A stretch of 52,434 nt of DNA, from contig WGMT01000013.1 in NCBI GenBank assembly GCA_016124945.1, forward strand, positions 1 through 52,434, in the 5' to 3' direction. How positions within the stretch are numbered: the stretch's first letter is position 1; each line of letters starts with the position of its first letter. This DNA is from a bacterium (GTDB taxonomy: Bacteria; Chloroflexota; Anaerolineae; Caldilineales; Caldilineaceae). This document shows positions 40,087 through 46,857 of the stretch, piece by piece. The translations under genes and the position numbers were made by a program. The notes under the pieces were generated by a model. That model saw only the letters and a program-made list of their open reading frames with translations. It had not been told where the DNA came from and searched no databases.

Positions 40087-40446
40087 GCCTCAAATCGAAC
40101 GTTTGGTCTACGACATTTGCACGCACAAAAACGTGTAAGGATAGATTCAGTAGGAGAAATTCCAACGGATAATTGATAAAGCGAATGGAAGAATCAGGAA
40201 TTCCTGCGCCAGCGTTAAGGCAAGCGTAGACGCTGGCGTTCAATTCGCAGTGGCAGGTCACATACGACAGCGTAGTAGCCCACCCCATGAAAATTAAAAC
40301 TGTGATTATGCCATGTGGACGCAGATGTCCGCATTCAGCATAAAAATAATGGTTGGGGCCACCGACCAGATTTTGAAATTCAACGCTCTGGTCAGTGGCC
40401 CGAACCAATGAAGCCTACCCTGACTTCGATTAAGCTGGTTTTGACA
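40087..40446. other. 360-bp gene-free spacer between the promoter and integrase 2
   Basis: No convincing coding frame is present on either strand. The only structure seen is an inverted repeat GCCAGCGT/ACGCTGGC at about 40209-40236, similar to the repeat at 34450-34506. The interval could hold integrase-related sites. Confidence 0.4.
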
Positions 40447-41367
40447 TCACTTCAGATTGTCCACCACCCCATACCGATCATGCGCTCGTTGCAGATCCTC
40501 GTCGAGCAGCGCCAGGTAGCGGTCGATGACTGAGAGATCAGCGTGTCCCATCAGTCGTTGTAGCGTCACCACATCCATGCCGTTGCGCAGAGAGTTAACG
40601 GCAAAGGCGCGCCGAAATGCATGCATACCGGGTTCAGGCAGTCCTGCCCGGTCCGCTGCACGTCGTACAATTTGGCGTAGTCCTGATTTGCCCAGAGGCT
40701 TATTGGTGACTGACACCCACAGCGAATCTTCATCTTGGGTCGTCCCGCGGTGGCGGAGGTAGGCCATCATGGATCGCTTTGTGCGCTGACCGATGAAGAC
40801 AACGCGCGCTTTCTGTCCTTTCCCCTGTCGTACGAGCACCTGCCCCGACTGCAAGTTGACGTCTCCCACGTGGAGTTGGGTCGCTTCCAGATGGCGTAGG
40901 CCGGTATCCAACAGCAGGTAAAGTAGGGTGCGATCACGATCCCCGGCGAAGGTGCGGGATTCGCAACTATCAACCAGCCGCTGAAAATCAGCGAGGGTCA
41001 ATGGCTCAAGACGTTCCTTGGGGCGTTTGGGCGCCTTCACCTTCGCCAAGGGGTTCCAGTCTTTCGAGGCATACTCGTCGGCGTACCAGTTGAGGTAGGC
41101 ACGCACGCCGGTGAAGAGAGTGGCAACGCCGCCGCGGGAGTGTGCTTCGCCAAGTTGTACGAGGAAACGTCGGACGTGGCTGGCGGTTACATCCTGCGTG
41201 GATTCGATGCCCTGTTCAGCACAGAAGTCCAGCCACTTGGTCAGACAGCGGTGGTACCAGGCAAGGGTAGCGGGAGTGAAATTGCGGGATTGGCGGTCGA
41301 CGAGAAACTCTTCCGTCTCGGCTGTGAGGAATTGGTTCGACCTACGGTTTTTATCGAAGCTAGACAT
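40447..41367 (-). CDS. tyrosine recombinase/integrase 2, next to tRNA-Arg
   Basis: 306 residues with all catalytic residues: Arg in DTGLRHLEATQL, Lys in VRQGKGQKARVVF, HAFRRAFA and LMGHADLSVIDRYL with the Tyr nucleophile. It shares its layout and many residues with integrase 1. The gene starts 73 bases beyond the 3' end of the tRNA-Arg gene on the same strand, the usual position for an integrase that uses the tRNA 3' end as attachment site. Its ribosome site AAAGGG lies in the 3' arm of the hairpin at 41373-41415. Confidence 0.9.
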   Translation of the reverse strand: MSSFDKNRRSNQFLTAETEEFLVDRQSRNFTPATLAWYHRCLTKWLDFCAEQGIESTQDVTASHVRRFLVQLGEAHSRGGVATLFTGVRAYLNWYADEYASKDWNPLAKVKAPKRPKERLEPLTLADFQRLVDSCESRTFAGDRDRTLLYLLLDTGLRHLEATQLHVGDVNLQSGQVLVRQGKGQKARVVFIGQRTKRSMMAYLRHRGTTQDEDSLWVSVTNKPLGKSGLRQIVRRAADRAGLPEPGMHAFRRAFAVNSLRNGMDVVTLQRLMGHADLSVIDRYLALLDEDLQRAHDRYGVVDNLK

Positions 41368-41372
41368 AAAAC

Positions 41373-41415
41373 GGCCCTTTCTGCGACCACAACATCTAGT
41401 GGTGGCAGAAAGGGC
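41373..41415 (-). terminator. hairpin after tRNA-Arg that includes the integrase ribosome site
   Basis: 11-bp arms GCCCTTTCTGC (41373-41383) and GCAGAAAGGGC (41405-41415) with additional inner pairing are followed on the minus strand by CGTTTTATG. The T-run and the integrase ATG overlap. The stem can end the tRNA transcript. In read-through RNA it would hide the AAAGGG ribosome site. Confidence 0.65.
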
Positions 41416-41439
41416 AGAGTCCTACATATTGTGCTTTGA

Positions 41440-41512
41440 GCGCCCCCTGCAGGACTCGAACCTGCGACCAACGGTTTAGAAGACCGTTGCTCTATCCACT
41501 GAGCTAAGGGGG
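41440..41512 (-). tRNA. tRNA-Arg (anticodon TCT)
   Basis: 73 bases folding as a cloverleaf: acceptor GCCCCCT/AGGGGGC, D-arm GCTC/GAGC, anticodon stem ACGGT/ACCGT with loop CTTCTAA, and T-arm GCAGG-TTCGAGT-CCTGC. The anticodon TCT reads AGA (Arg). CCA is not encoded. Its 3' half is partly repeated in inverted orientation at 41552-41614, and an integrase gene follows, so it is the likely integration site. Confidence 0.95.
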
Positions 41513-41551
41513 CAGGGACAATGATTGTACCTAAGTGTCTGAACCCAGTCA

Positions 41552-41614
41552 AAACCGTTCGTCGCAGGTCCGATTCCTACAGAGTGCGCTCAAAGCACAA
41601 TATGCAGGACTCTC
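41552..41614 (+). repeat. diverged inverted copy of the tRNA-Arg 3' half plus flank (att-like relic)
   Basis: This plus-strand stretch matches the minus-strand 41414-41476 over 63 bases with roughly ten mismatches, including the T-arm and the downstream CGCTCAAAGCACAATATG. T-stem pairing is broken, so it is not a functional tRNA. It looks like an old attachment-site copy, but in inverted rather than direct orientation. Confidence 0.65.
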
Positions 41615-41734
41615 TGATATTCGCTGTTAGTACGTTGTTCTAAGTTTTCCAGTCAATAGAGAAGGAAAACCCACCGAGTTACATTGTCGATGGGTTAGAG
41701 GGTTTGCAGGTGGTATAATGTCACCAGCGCCGAT

Positions 41735-41792
41735 CTATCCATCGGTTGCTACTGCCGGGTGAGTGTGTCACCACTTGCCCGGCGCTTTGTTT
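41735..41792 (+). ncRNA. possible small RNA, or minus-strand terminator after the HTH gene
   Basis: On the plus strand TATAAT (41736) precedes a small stem CCGAT/ATCGG and a longer stem (GCCGGGTGAGTG with CCACTTGCCCGGC), then GCTTTGTTT. On the minus strand the same stem immediately follows the HTH gene stop and can terminate it. The two-hairpin order resembles 34115-34190. Which strand is used is unclear. Confidence 0.35.
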
Positions 41793-41984
41793 CTATGACT
41801 TGCCCTGCTTCGCTTGGCGTTCTTCGATGTACTGCCGTGCTACGCTGTCAGGGATTAACCACGTCTTAGCAACTTTGTAAGCGCCTTCTATGCGTCCCTG
41901 TGCGCAGAGTGAGCGAATATACGTACCACTCACCCCCACCGCTTCCCCTAGTCTCTCAGTTGTCCACGGTTGCGCCTCAGTCAT
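41793..41984 (-). CDS. small helix-turn-helix (excisionase/MerR-like) protein
   Basis: 63 residues: PWTTERLGEAVGVSGTYIRS, CAQGRIEGAYKVAKTWLIP, then DSVARQYIEERQAKQGKS. This is the HTH_17/excisionase pattern of helix-turn-helix plus wing. It is the last gene of the satellite-like block, next to the attachment site. It could be a directionality factor or repressor. The 20-base element shared with the recombinase promoter lies about 55 bases upstream. Confidence 0.75.
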   Translation of the reverse strand: MTEAQPWTTERLGEAVGVSGTYIRSLCAQGRIEGAYKVAKTWLIPDSVARQYIEERQAKQGKS

Positions 41985-42038
41985 AGCCTAACCTCGAATG
42001 TTTGTTCTTGCGATATGGCAAGTATAACACTAGTCCCC

Positions 42039-42058
42039 ATTATTTGCACCTTAAATTT
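42039..42058 (-). promoter_or_regulatory. 20-bp conserved promoter element, copy 1
   Basis: Minus-strand GAAAATTTAAGGTGCAAATA differs at one base from the copy at 46260-46279. A TTATACT -10-like box follows downstream, toward the HTH gene. It is probably a regulator-binding or upstream promoter element common to two transcription units. Confidence 0.5.
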
Positions 42059-42073
42059 TCACACCCAAAACAA

Positions 42074-42103
42074 AGACGCCCCACCGGTGAAGGTAGGGCG
42101 CTT
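42074..42103 (-). terminator. intrinsic terminator
   Basis: On the minus strand the stem GCGCCCTACC/GGTGGGGCGTC is followed by TTTGTTTT, just downstream of the 21-residue gene. Its loop shares CCTTCACCGG with the terminator at 45170-45214, so the two are related. Confidence 0.75.
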
Positions 42104-42131
42104 TGCAACCATAAACGTAAGGAGGTAATTG

Positions 42132-42197
42132 TCAGTTAGTGGTGCGCCGTCGATGGAAACGGACAACGTTCCAGACGGTTAGCTTAATATTTTTCAT
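42132..42197 (-). CDS. 21-residue basic peptide
   Basis: The ATG overlaps the stop of the upstream gene (TGATG), and GGTGG precedes it. The product reads MKNIKLTVWNVVRFHRRR, then TTN. Tight coupling and a terminator soon after support translation. No homology is recognised. Confidence 0.45.
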   Translation of the reverse strand: MKNIKLTVWNVVRFHRRRTTN

Positions 42198-42571
42198 CAC
42201 TTGCCACCTGTAGCAGCCGCTTTTACCTGGTCGATTAGACGACGCCCGGCCGCTTGCCAGTCGCTATCCTTTTTCTCTTTGGCGCGGGCGCGTTCCTCGA
42301 TACGACGTTGCTGTTCTTTCTGCCAGTCGGCGCGGGCGCGTTCCTTCAATGCCGCTACCTCTTGTTTGTGCTTGTTGTTCTCAACAGCCGCCGCTGCCGA
42401 CACTTCCACCAGTATATTGAGCTGTTCTTGTTTGTCGGCTGCATTGCGTAGCGCGCTAAAAGTTTGAGCACTTCCACCGGCGGCAATGTACGCGTCAATG
42501 CGTTCCAGCATGAAAGACGCCGCGCCGGTTACATCATCGTATAGTTCCTCTACTCGTTTGTTGTCTGTCAT
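42197..42571 (-). CDS. hypothetical coiled-coil protein
   Basis: 124 residues, rich in Ala, Lys, Glu and Arg, with a long charged helix in the second half (KERARADWQKEQQRRIEE) likely to form a coiled coil. Its ATG overlaps the upstream stop (ATGA), so it is co-translated within the element operon. Family not recognised. Confidence 0.75.
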   Translation of the reverse strand: MTDNKRVEELYDDVTGAASFMLERIDAYIAAGGSAQTFSALRNAADKQEQLNILVEVSAAAAVENNKHKQEVAALKERARADWQKEQQRRIEERARAKEKKDSDWQAAGRRLIDQVKAAATGGK

Positions 42572-42774
42572 GGTGTCACCTCTGTTTTTCTAATCATTTC
42601 ACGGATTTGATACTGAAGTCGCTGCCAATCGTCGCTGCCTATGATTTGTGACCGTAAGCACAACGATTCACGTTCATCCAACAGAGCCAGCAACGCCCGC
42701 GCCGATTCGTTGATCGCCGGTTGCTTTGCATCGCGCTGTTTCCTGCCTGTTGCCTGTAGTTCTGCTAGTTCCAT
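42568..42774 (-). CDS. hypothetical small helical protein
   Basis: 68 residues from ATG 42774 with AAAGGGG upstream; an upstream in-frame start at 42858 would overlap the peptidase gene. Sequence such as ESARALLALLDERESLCLR and WQRLQYQIREMIRK suggests two helices. Overlap of 4 bases with the next gene. No function assigned. Confidence 0.65.
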   Translation of the reverse strand: MELAELQATGRKQRDAKQPAINESARALLALLDERESLCLRSQIIGSDDWQRLQYQIREMIRKTEVTP

Positions 42775-42784
42775 GTTTTCCCCT

Positions 42785-43255
42785 TTACTCTGAAATTTCG
42801 ATATCGTCTGTATCCCAAGCGTAGACGGGTTCACCATCCACGATTGACAACGTTCCATTGAGGAAATCCCACAGGTAGAGATGGGCGAATTCGTCTAGTA
42901 GGCGATGGGCGAATTCATCCGCTTGTGTCTCTTTTACCTGGGTCTGTTCCTCGGTAATGACTTCAACGCCGTGGGCTATTTCTGCCGTCAACCTGTGCCA
43001 CATGTCGCCCGTTGCCACATGATCTAGGCGCAAGTGTCCGCATTCGTGGTAGAAGATGTACGGCATACTAGCGCGCCGTTCGTCGAACAAACTACCATCT
43101 AAATGGATTTCTTTTACCTGTGATTCAGGATTCCACGTAGCAAGCCCGTACGCCTGTTTGGTGGCTTGCAGTTCATCATTGCGCACCACGCACACAGGTT
43201 CACCCACTATGCGTTCTGCCCACGGTTCTAGAGCCGACACACGTTCTTGATTCAT
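42785..43255 (-). CDS. ImmA/IrrE-like metallopeptidase
   Basis: 156 residues from ATG 43255, behind AAGGTGG and overlapping the previous stop (ATGA). The zinc motif YHECGHLRLDH and downstream KETQADEFAHRLL fit the ImmA/IrrE (Peptidase_M78) pattern. In ICEBs1-type elements such proteases cut the immunity repressor to induce the element. No adjacent Xre-type repressor is visible, so the target here is unknown; the HTH protein at 41793 is one candidate. Confidence 0.75.
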   Translation of the reverse strand: MNQERVSALEPWAERIVGEPVCVVRNDELQATKQAYGLATWNPESQVKEIHLDGSLFDERRASMPYIFYHECGHLRLDHVATGDMWHRLTAEIAHGVEVITEEQTQVKETQADEFAHRLLDEFAHLYLWDFLNGTLSIVDGEPVYAWDTDDIEISE

Positions 43256-43470
43256 GCTGCCACCTTGTTCCTTTTCCACTTACGGCTTTCCTGCTTTGCC
43301 TTGATAGTCGGTATCATGTAGGCCACGCCCCATTCACGGCAGAACACCCTTGCATCTTTGCAGCCGTTTGCGGCATCACACAACGCCTGTAGGACGACAC
43401 CGACCAACAGATCATCGTAGGCGTCCTGTGTGCCATCGATGGCGTACACGTCCCAACGTGATGCTTTCAT
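43252..43470 (-). CDS. hypothetical protein
   Basis: 72 residues with a short N-terminal MKASRWDVYAIDGTQDAYDD, two cysteines, and a basic C-terminus (KQESRKWKRNKVAA). It lies between the terminase and peptidase genes and overlaps the latter by 4 bases. Nothing further is recognised. Confidence 0.65.
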   Translation of the reverse strand: MKASRWDVYAIDGTQDAYDDLLVGVVLQALCDAANGCKDARVFCREWGVAYMIPTIKAKQESRKWKRNKVAA

Positions 43471-43479
43471 GGTTTCCCC

Positions 43480-44703
43480 CTACGCTAACAGCCACGTGAC
43501 GGTTTCCCCGCCTTGCCACGCCAAACCCAGAGCGATTACACAATCGTCATGACCACCTGAAGGGTGAGAGTAGCGAATTAGCCCACTCGGTAGTTGGTCC
43601 ATTTCAAACGCCATCAGTTCATTGATTAACACCTCATCAGGAAGAATCTTTATAGCTTGCTGTTCAAACGCTAGGACTAGCCGATCTATCATGGCTTGTT
43701 TGCTTGCGTTCGTGGTGGTGAATCCCACAACGGGTAGACCTTCCCGCTGTAAACGTTCCACCAGTGGCGATCCCATGTTATTTGTCTCTGCGTGGATGGT
43801 GGACAGGTTGAACCGCTGTGCTAGAGCGTGCAAACGTTGAACCTGTAGTTCGTAGTCTGTGCCCGTCATCCTGTCTAGATAGCAGAGTTCCCCTAGTGTG
43901 GTGTCAACCACTGCAAAGACGGTTGAATCATTCGTTCTACCCCAGTCCACACCCGCTATATACACGTGCCCAGGTTGCGCCCGTTCTTGCTCTTGCGCCG
44001 TCGCACAGTCCGTCACGTTGCGGAACACTAACCCGCTATCGTCCATCACCTCTGCTAAGTACTCTTGACGCCAGAGCCGTTCAGGTGTTTCTAGCTTGAT
44101 TGCGTCAAGTTCACTATGATCTAGGTGGGGATTGTCGTAACTAGTGAAGCGCCACGCGCGCCAACGTTCGCGCCCGTGTGCAGACTGCCATAGACGCGCC
44201 GCCCAGTTCCTACCCTTTGGTACACCGATGAAGAGAGACCACCCGCCATAATCGATTAGGGTAGCGCGTACGTACTCACTCCAGACCGCTTCAGGCATAA
44301 GTGAGAATTCATCCATCACCACACCCTTGACGCCTTCACCCGCTAGACTGTCAGGACGTTCAGCCGTTCTAAGCCAGATTTCACCACCACCCGGTAGGCG
44401 TATCTCTTTATCTGACTCACGAATGTATTTTTCCGGGTTTTCTCCTATCGCCTTCCACAGTTGGCGCGCATACTCTTTCAGCAGTCGCCACGCTCGTTTC
44501 ATCGATGCACTACGCCAGGACAGGCCCACCCACCAGTAGAGCCCAGGGTCAGCGCACGCGTGAATGAACAGCTTCACTACGCCCACCTCGGTTTTACCAT
44601 ACCGACGCCCACAGAAGGCGATACCGTGCCCGGCCCACTCTAGCATTTCGTTCTGTCCGTCGCTGTGCATCTTGGGTAAGTCAACTGTTACCGTTTTCGC
44701 CAT
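43480..44703 (-). CDS. phage terminase large subunit
   Basis: 407 residues. The ATPase half has a Walker A-like FCGRRYGKTEVG and Walker B VVMDEFSLM. The RNase H-like nuclease half has AGVDWGRTNDSTVF, AETNNMGSPLVERL and a C-terminal GGHDDCVIAL, giving the metal-binding acidic residues. Length and order match TerL proteins that package phage DNA. All key residues are intact. It follows the small subunit with a 23-base overlap. No portal, capsid or protease gene is in view, unlike a normal phage packaging module. Confidence 0.9.
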   Translation of the reverse strand: MAKTVTVDLPKMHSDGQNEMLEWAGHGIAFCGRRYGKTEVGVVKLFIHACADPGLYWWVGLSWRSASMKRAWRLLKEYARQLWKAIGENPEKYIRESDKEIRLPGGGEIWLRTAERPDSLAGEGVKGVVMDEFSLMPEAVWSEYVRATLIDYGGWSLFIGVPKGRNWAARLWQSAHGRERWRAWRFTSYDNPHLDHSELDAIKLETPERLWRQEYLAEVMDDSGLVFRNVTDCATAQEQERAQPGHVYIAGVDWGRTNDSTVFAVVDTTLGELCYLDRMTGTDYELQVQRLHALAQRFNLSTIHAETNNMGSPLVERLQREGLPVVGFTTTNASKQAMIDRLVLAFEQQAIKILPDEVLINELMAFEMDQLPSGLIRYSHPSGGHDDCVIALGLAWQGGETVTWLLA

Positions 44704-45148
44704 CGTCGCCCCCTGTCAGCTTCTTAGGAACAAATGAGAATTGAATCTCTAGTGGTTGCCCATCACCACCCACGGTGATCCGTTCACGCTTACCCCAACG
44801 TTCAGGAAAGCGCCGTTCCAACCACCACGCGCTAGCAGTCCAGTTGCGAGACTCTTGCGCCGCTTGCTTGACGTTCTGCACGTGCCACACCTCCGCGGCA
44901 TCCTGTGCAGTGCGCACCAGTTGGGCAAACTCACCGTACACGGTTTCGGGTTCAGCCTCACCACGTTCTAGCCACTGGTAGAAGGTGCGACGGTTCATAT
45001 TCACCGCGCCGCAAGCGGTTTCCACTGGCACGCCATCGGCCAACAGCCCACATAGAGCCGACACACGTTCAGCGGTTAACTTGCTGCCGGGTGGTGTGGG
45101 TTTGGTGAGCGTGTATCCCTGTTCAATCGTTGTGGTTTCCTCTGTCAT
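44681..45148 (-). CDS. phage terminase small subunit
   Basis: 155 residues. The N-terminal helix-turn-helix (ALCGLLADGVPVETACGA, then NMNRRTFYQWLERGE) and later RNWTASAWWLERRFPERWGK are typical of DNA-recognition subunits that choose the packaging site. The start has AAGGGGGC 8 or so bases upstream. The adjacency to TerL indicates a working holoenzyme that would select this element's own pac/cos site. Confidence 0.85.
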   Translation of the reverse strand: MTEETTTIEQGYTLTKPTPPGSKLTAERVSALCGLLADGVPVETACGAVNMNRRTFYQWLERGEAEPETVYGEFAQLVRTAQDAAEVWHVQNVKQAAQESRNWTASAWWLERRFPERWGKRERITVGGDGQPLEIQFSFVPKKLTGGDDGENGNS

Positions 45149-45169
45149 TCATTGCCCCCTTCAAAGATA

Positions 45170-45214
45170 AAGCGCCGAAACAGTCACCCGGTGAAGGTGT
45201 ACCGCTTCGGCGCT
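45170..45214 (-). terminator. terminator between the small gene at 45250 and terminase
   Basis: The stem AGCGCCGAA/TTCGGCGCT with an inner CACCGGGTG-type hairpin is followed on the minus strand by TTTATCTTTG. It separates the recombinase unit from the terminase unit and shares CCTTCACCGG with the terminator at 42074. Confidence 0.7.
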
Positions 45215-45249
45215 CTTGGCGCTCTGATATTCGTTTAAGTGTCACTCTA

Positions 45250-45414
45250 TCACTTGCCCGGTGACGCTGCCCTAGGCGCTTCCTGTGCTGTCTGATAGCG
45301 TTCTAAGTCAATCGTCAAGGTTTCTGCCCTATCCTTGATTTCTACTTTCTTGGTGAGTGGGCAGTAGCGGAAAAGTAGCTTTCCTGTCTTTGGGTTGCGT
45401 ATGTCTCTATACAT
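45250..45414 (-). CDS. small hypothetical protein
   Basis: 54 residues from ATG 45414 (MYRDIRNPKTGKLLFRYC, then PLTKKVEIKDRAETLTID). A longer frame back to 45489 overlaps the recombinase end. GAAGGA directly abuts the ATG, closer than ideal. Strand-rich and charged, it looks like a small phage accessory protein. Confidence 0.5.
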   Translation of the reverse strand: MYRDIRNPKTGKLLFRYCPLTKKVEIKDRAETLTIDLERYQTAQEAPRAASPGK

Positions 45415-45424
45415 TCCTTCACCG

Positions 45425-46198
45425 TTACAGTAACTTAGGCCACTGTAGGCCACTTTCACCACGCTTACCACCCCTGTAGGCATCTTCATTCAAGAGGATT
45501 TCACGCACAGATGAAGCGTGCCAACGTCCACCCCGCGCTGTAGTATGTCCGTCTTTGTTCAGTCCGTCTGCAATAGCTGTGAGCGTTTGCCCCTTGGCGC
45601 GTTCTCTGAAGATCCACGTCACCAGCTTCGCGCCATCCTTATCTACTGCCACATTCAGCACAGGTTTACGCTTTCCGCTTTCGTCGGTTTCGGGTTCTAC
45701 CTCGATACGCCGGTATCCCATCGGAACACGCCCACCCTTTTCACCGTCCACCTTACCACGTTGGTTTCTGCCGTTCGTGGTGCGTTCTACGATGGTATCC
45801 CGTTCCAACTGTGCTAGAGCCGCAAACATGGTTAAGACAAACTGCCCTGAAGGTGTAGACGTATCTAGAGACTCTTTACAACTGACTATAATCACCCCAT
45901 GCTTGGCTAGACGTTCCACCAGGGCCAGGACTAGAGAAGTTTTGCGCCCTAGACGGTCAAGAGCCGATACAATCACAGCGTCAATCTTGCCATCTTCAGC
46001 AGCAGCCAACAGAGCCGCTAGAGCCGGTCTAGACTCTACGTCTAGCGTACCGCTTAACCCATCGTCTACGAATGGCGGTTCTACCACCTGCCACTGTTTC
46101 ACCGTCGCCATTGCGCGGGTCATAGTGTCCTGAACGTCTAACCCGTATTTGTCGCCCTGTTCCTCGGTTGAAACTCTCAGATAGATAGCGGTGCGCAT
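45425..46198 (-). CDS. serine recombinase (resolvase N-terminus plus short Recombinase domain)
   Basis: 257 residues. The catalytic domain has IYLRVSTEEQ (Ser nucleophile), SALDRLGR and TMFAALAQLERDTI. A partial Recombinase domain follows (GRVPMGYRRI to TARGGRWHASSVREIL), and the protein ends soon after LLNEDAYRGGK. Large serine integrases usually run to 450-550 residues with a zinc ribbon and coiled coil, both absent here. It may be a naturally short type, or truncated; a neighbouring frame continues with unrelated sequence. It could integrate or resolve the element. GGGGGAA precedes the ATG. Confidence 0.8.
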   Translation of the reverse strand: MRTAIYLRVSTEEQGDKYGLDVQDTMTRAMATVKQWQVVEPPFVDDGLSGTLDVESRPALAALLAAAEDGKIDAVIVSALDRLGRKTSLVLALVERLAKHGVIIVSCKESLDTSTPSGQFVLTMFAALAQLERDTIVERTTNGRNQRGKVDGEKGGRVPMGYRRIEVEPETDESGKRKPVLNVAVDKDGAKLVTWIFRERAKGQTLTAIADGLNKDGHTTARGGRWHASSVREILLNEDAYRGGKRGESGLQWPKLL

Positions 46199-46217
46199 GG
46201 TACATTCCCCCGTGAAT

Positions 46218-46261
46218 TACAGTAACTTTTAACTTACTGTATTGTACCATGATTTACTGTA
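46218..46261 (-). promoter_or_regulatory. TTACTGTA operator-like repeats upstream of the serine recombinase
   Basis: TACAGTAA at 46218 and TTACTGTA at 46234 form an inverted pair, and a further direct TTACTGTA lies at 46254, 20 bases from the second. They lie immediately upstream of the recombinase ATG. They could be operator sites or the recombinase's own crossover/binding site. Confidence 0.5.
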
Positions 46262-46279
46262 TTTGGACCTTAAATTTTC
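46260..46279 (-). promoter_or_regulatory. 20-bp conserved promoter element, copy 2
   Basis: Minus-strand GAAAATTTAAGGTCCAAATA matches copy 1 at 42039-42058 with one difference. A TACAAT -10-like box follows toward the recombinase gene. Confidence 0.5.
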
Positions 46280-46283
46280 CCGT

Positions 46284-46517
46284 TTAACCATCCAGTAACA
46301 CGCACTCGACACCACCAGCGCGCAACGCTGCCACATCATCGGCATCACAGAGCGTGCCCGTCACCACGTCCCACCACACGCTTGAATCGTCGGTATCACG
46401 CACAAAGAGCCGTCGCGGTGGGTGGGTGGTTTCGTTGGCATTGTGTGAAGTCCACACGGTTGTTGAAGTGTCGTTTTTTTTAAGGTGTGCGTACTGCGTA
46501 GGCAGTGTGGAATTCAT
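46284..46517 (-). CDS. small hypothetical protein
   Basis: 77 residues from ATG 46517, preceded by GAGGTAAAGAATCT; an in-frame start at 46550 is possible. It includes RRLFVRDTDDSSVWWDVVTG and ends ALRAGGVECVLLDG. No family is recognised. It is the first gene leftward of the GTTACA repeat region. Confidence 0.6.
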   Translation of the reverse strand: MNSTLPTQYAHLKKNDTSTTVWTSHNANETTHPPRRLFVRDTDDSSVWWDVVTGTLCDADDVAALRAGGVECVLLDG

Positions 46518-46590
46518 AGATTCTTTACCTCGGTTGATTCCCATTTTCATTCACTTTCTGTTCACCTCTCATTCACTGGTGAAAGAAAAT

Positions 46591-46856
46591 GTTACAGTTG
46601 GTTACAGTGTTACAGTTGTTACAGGTGTTTCTGACTTTTTTCTATATGTAGTTTCCACGTGACAAAAACATAGAAGTAAGTGTAACAACTGTAACAGCGT
46701 GACAAATTTCAGTGATTTTACTCTGGTCAGACGTGTTACAGTTGGCGATTTAAACTGTAACAGTTTCGGGTATTTCATCGCCCTGTTGGTATGGCATCAA
46801 CGCCAAAAACAGGAATATGCGAAGAAAAACGGCCATTTCAACTGTAACACTGTAAC
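46591..46856. promoter_or_regulatory. GTTACA/TGTAAC iteron cluster, candidate replication origin
   Basis: Ten copies of GTTACA (consensus about GTTACAGTT) occur in 266 bases. Four are direct at 46591, 46601, 46609 and 46618. Two are reversed at 46681 and 46690. An inverted pair lies at 46735 and 46756. Two more are reversed at 46843 and 46851. An AT-rich stretch lies at 46626-46660. The 307-bp interval carries no gene and follows the helicase stop. Such arrays next to P4-type primase-helicase genes mark origins in phage satellites; a regulatory array is the alternative. Confidence 0.65.
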
Positions 46857-46857
46857 G

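Noticed and set aside
40067..40408. 113-residue minus-strand frame between the integrase genes
   Set aside because: It covers the near-consensus promoter, lacks a ribosome site and shows no recognisable pattern.
41552..41614. Second functional tRNA gene on the plus strand
   Set aside because: T-stem pairing is broken and no 5' half or acceptor stem is present.
46591..46856. GTTACA cluster as a CRISPR array
   Set aside because: Units are only 6-9 bp, occur in both orientations and have irregular short spacing.
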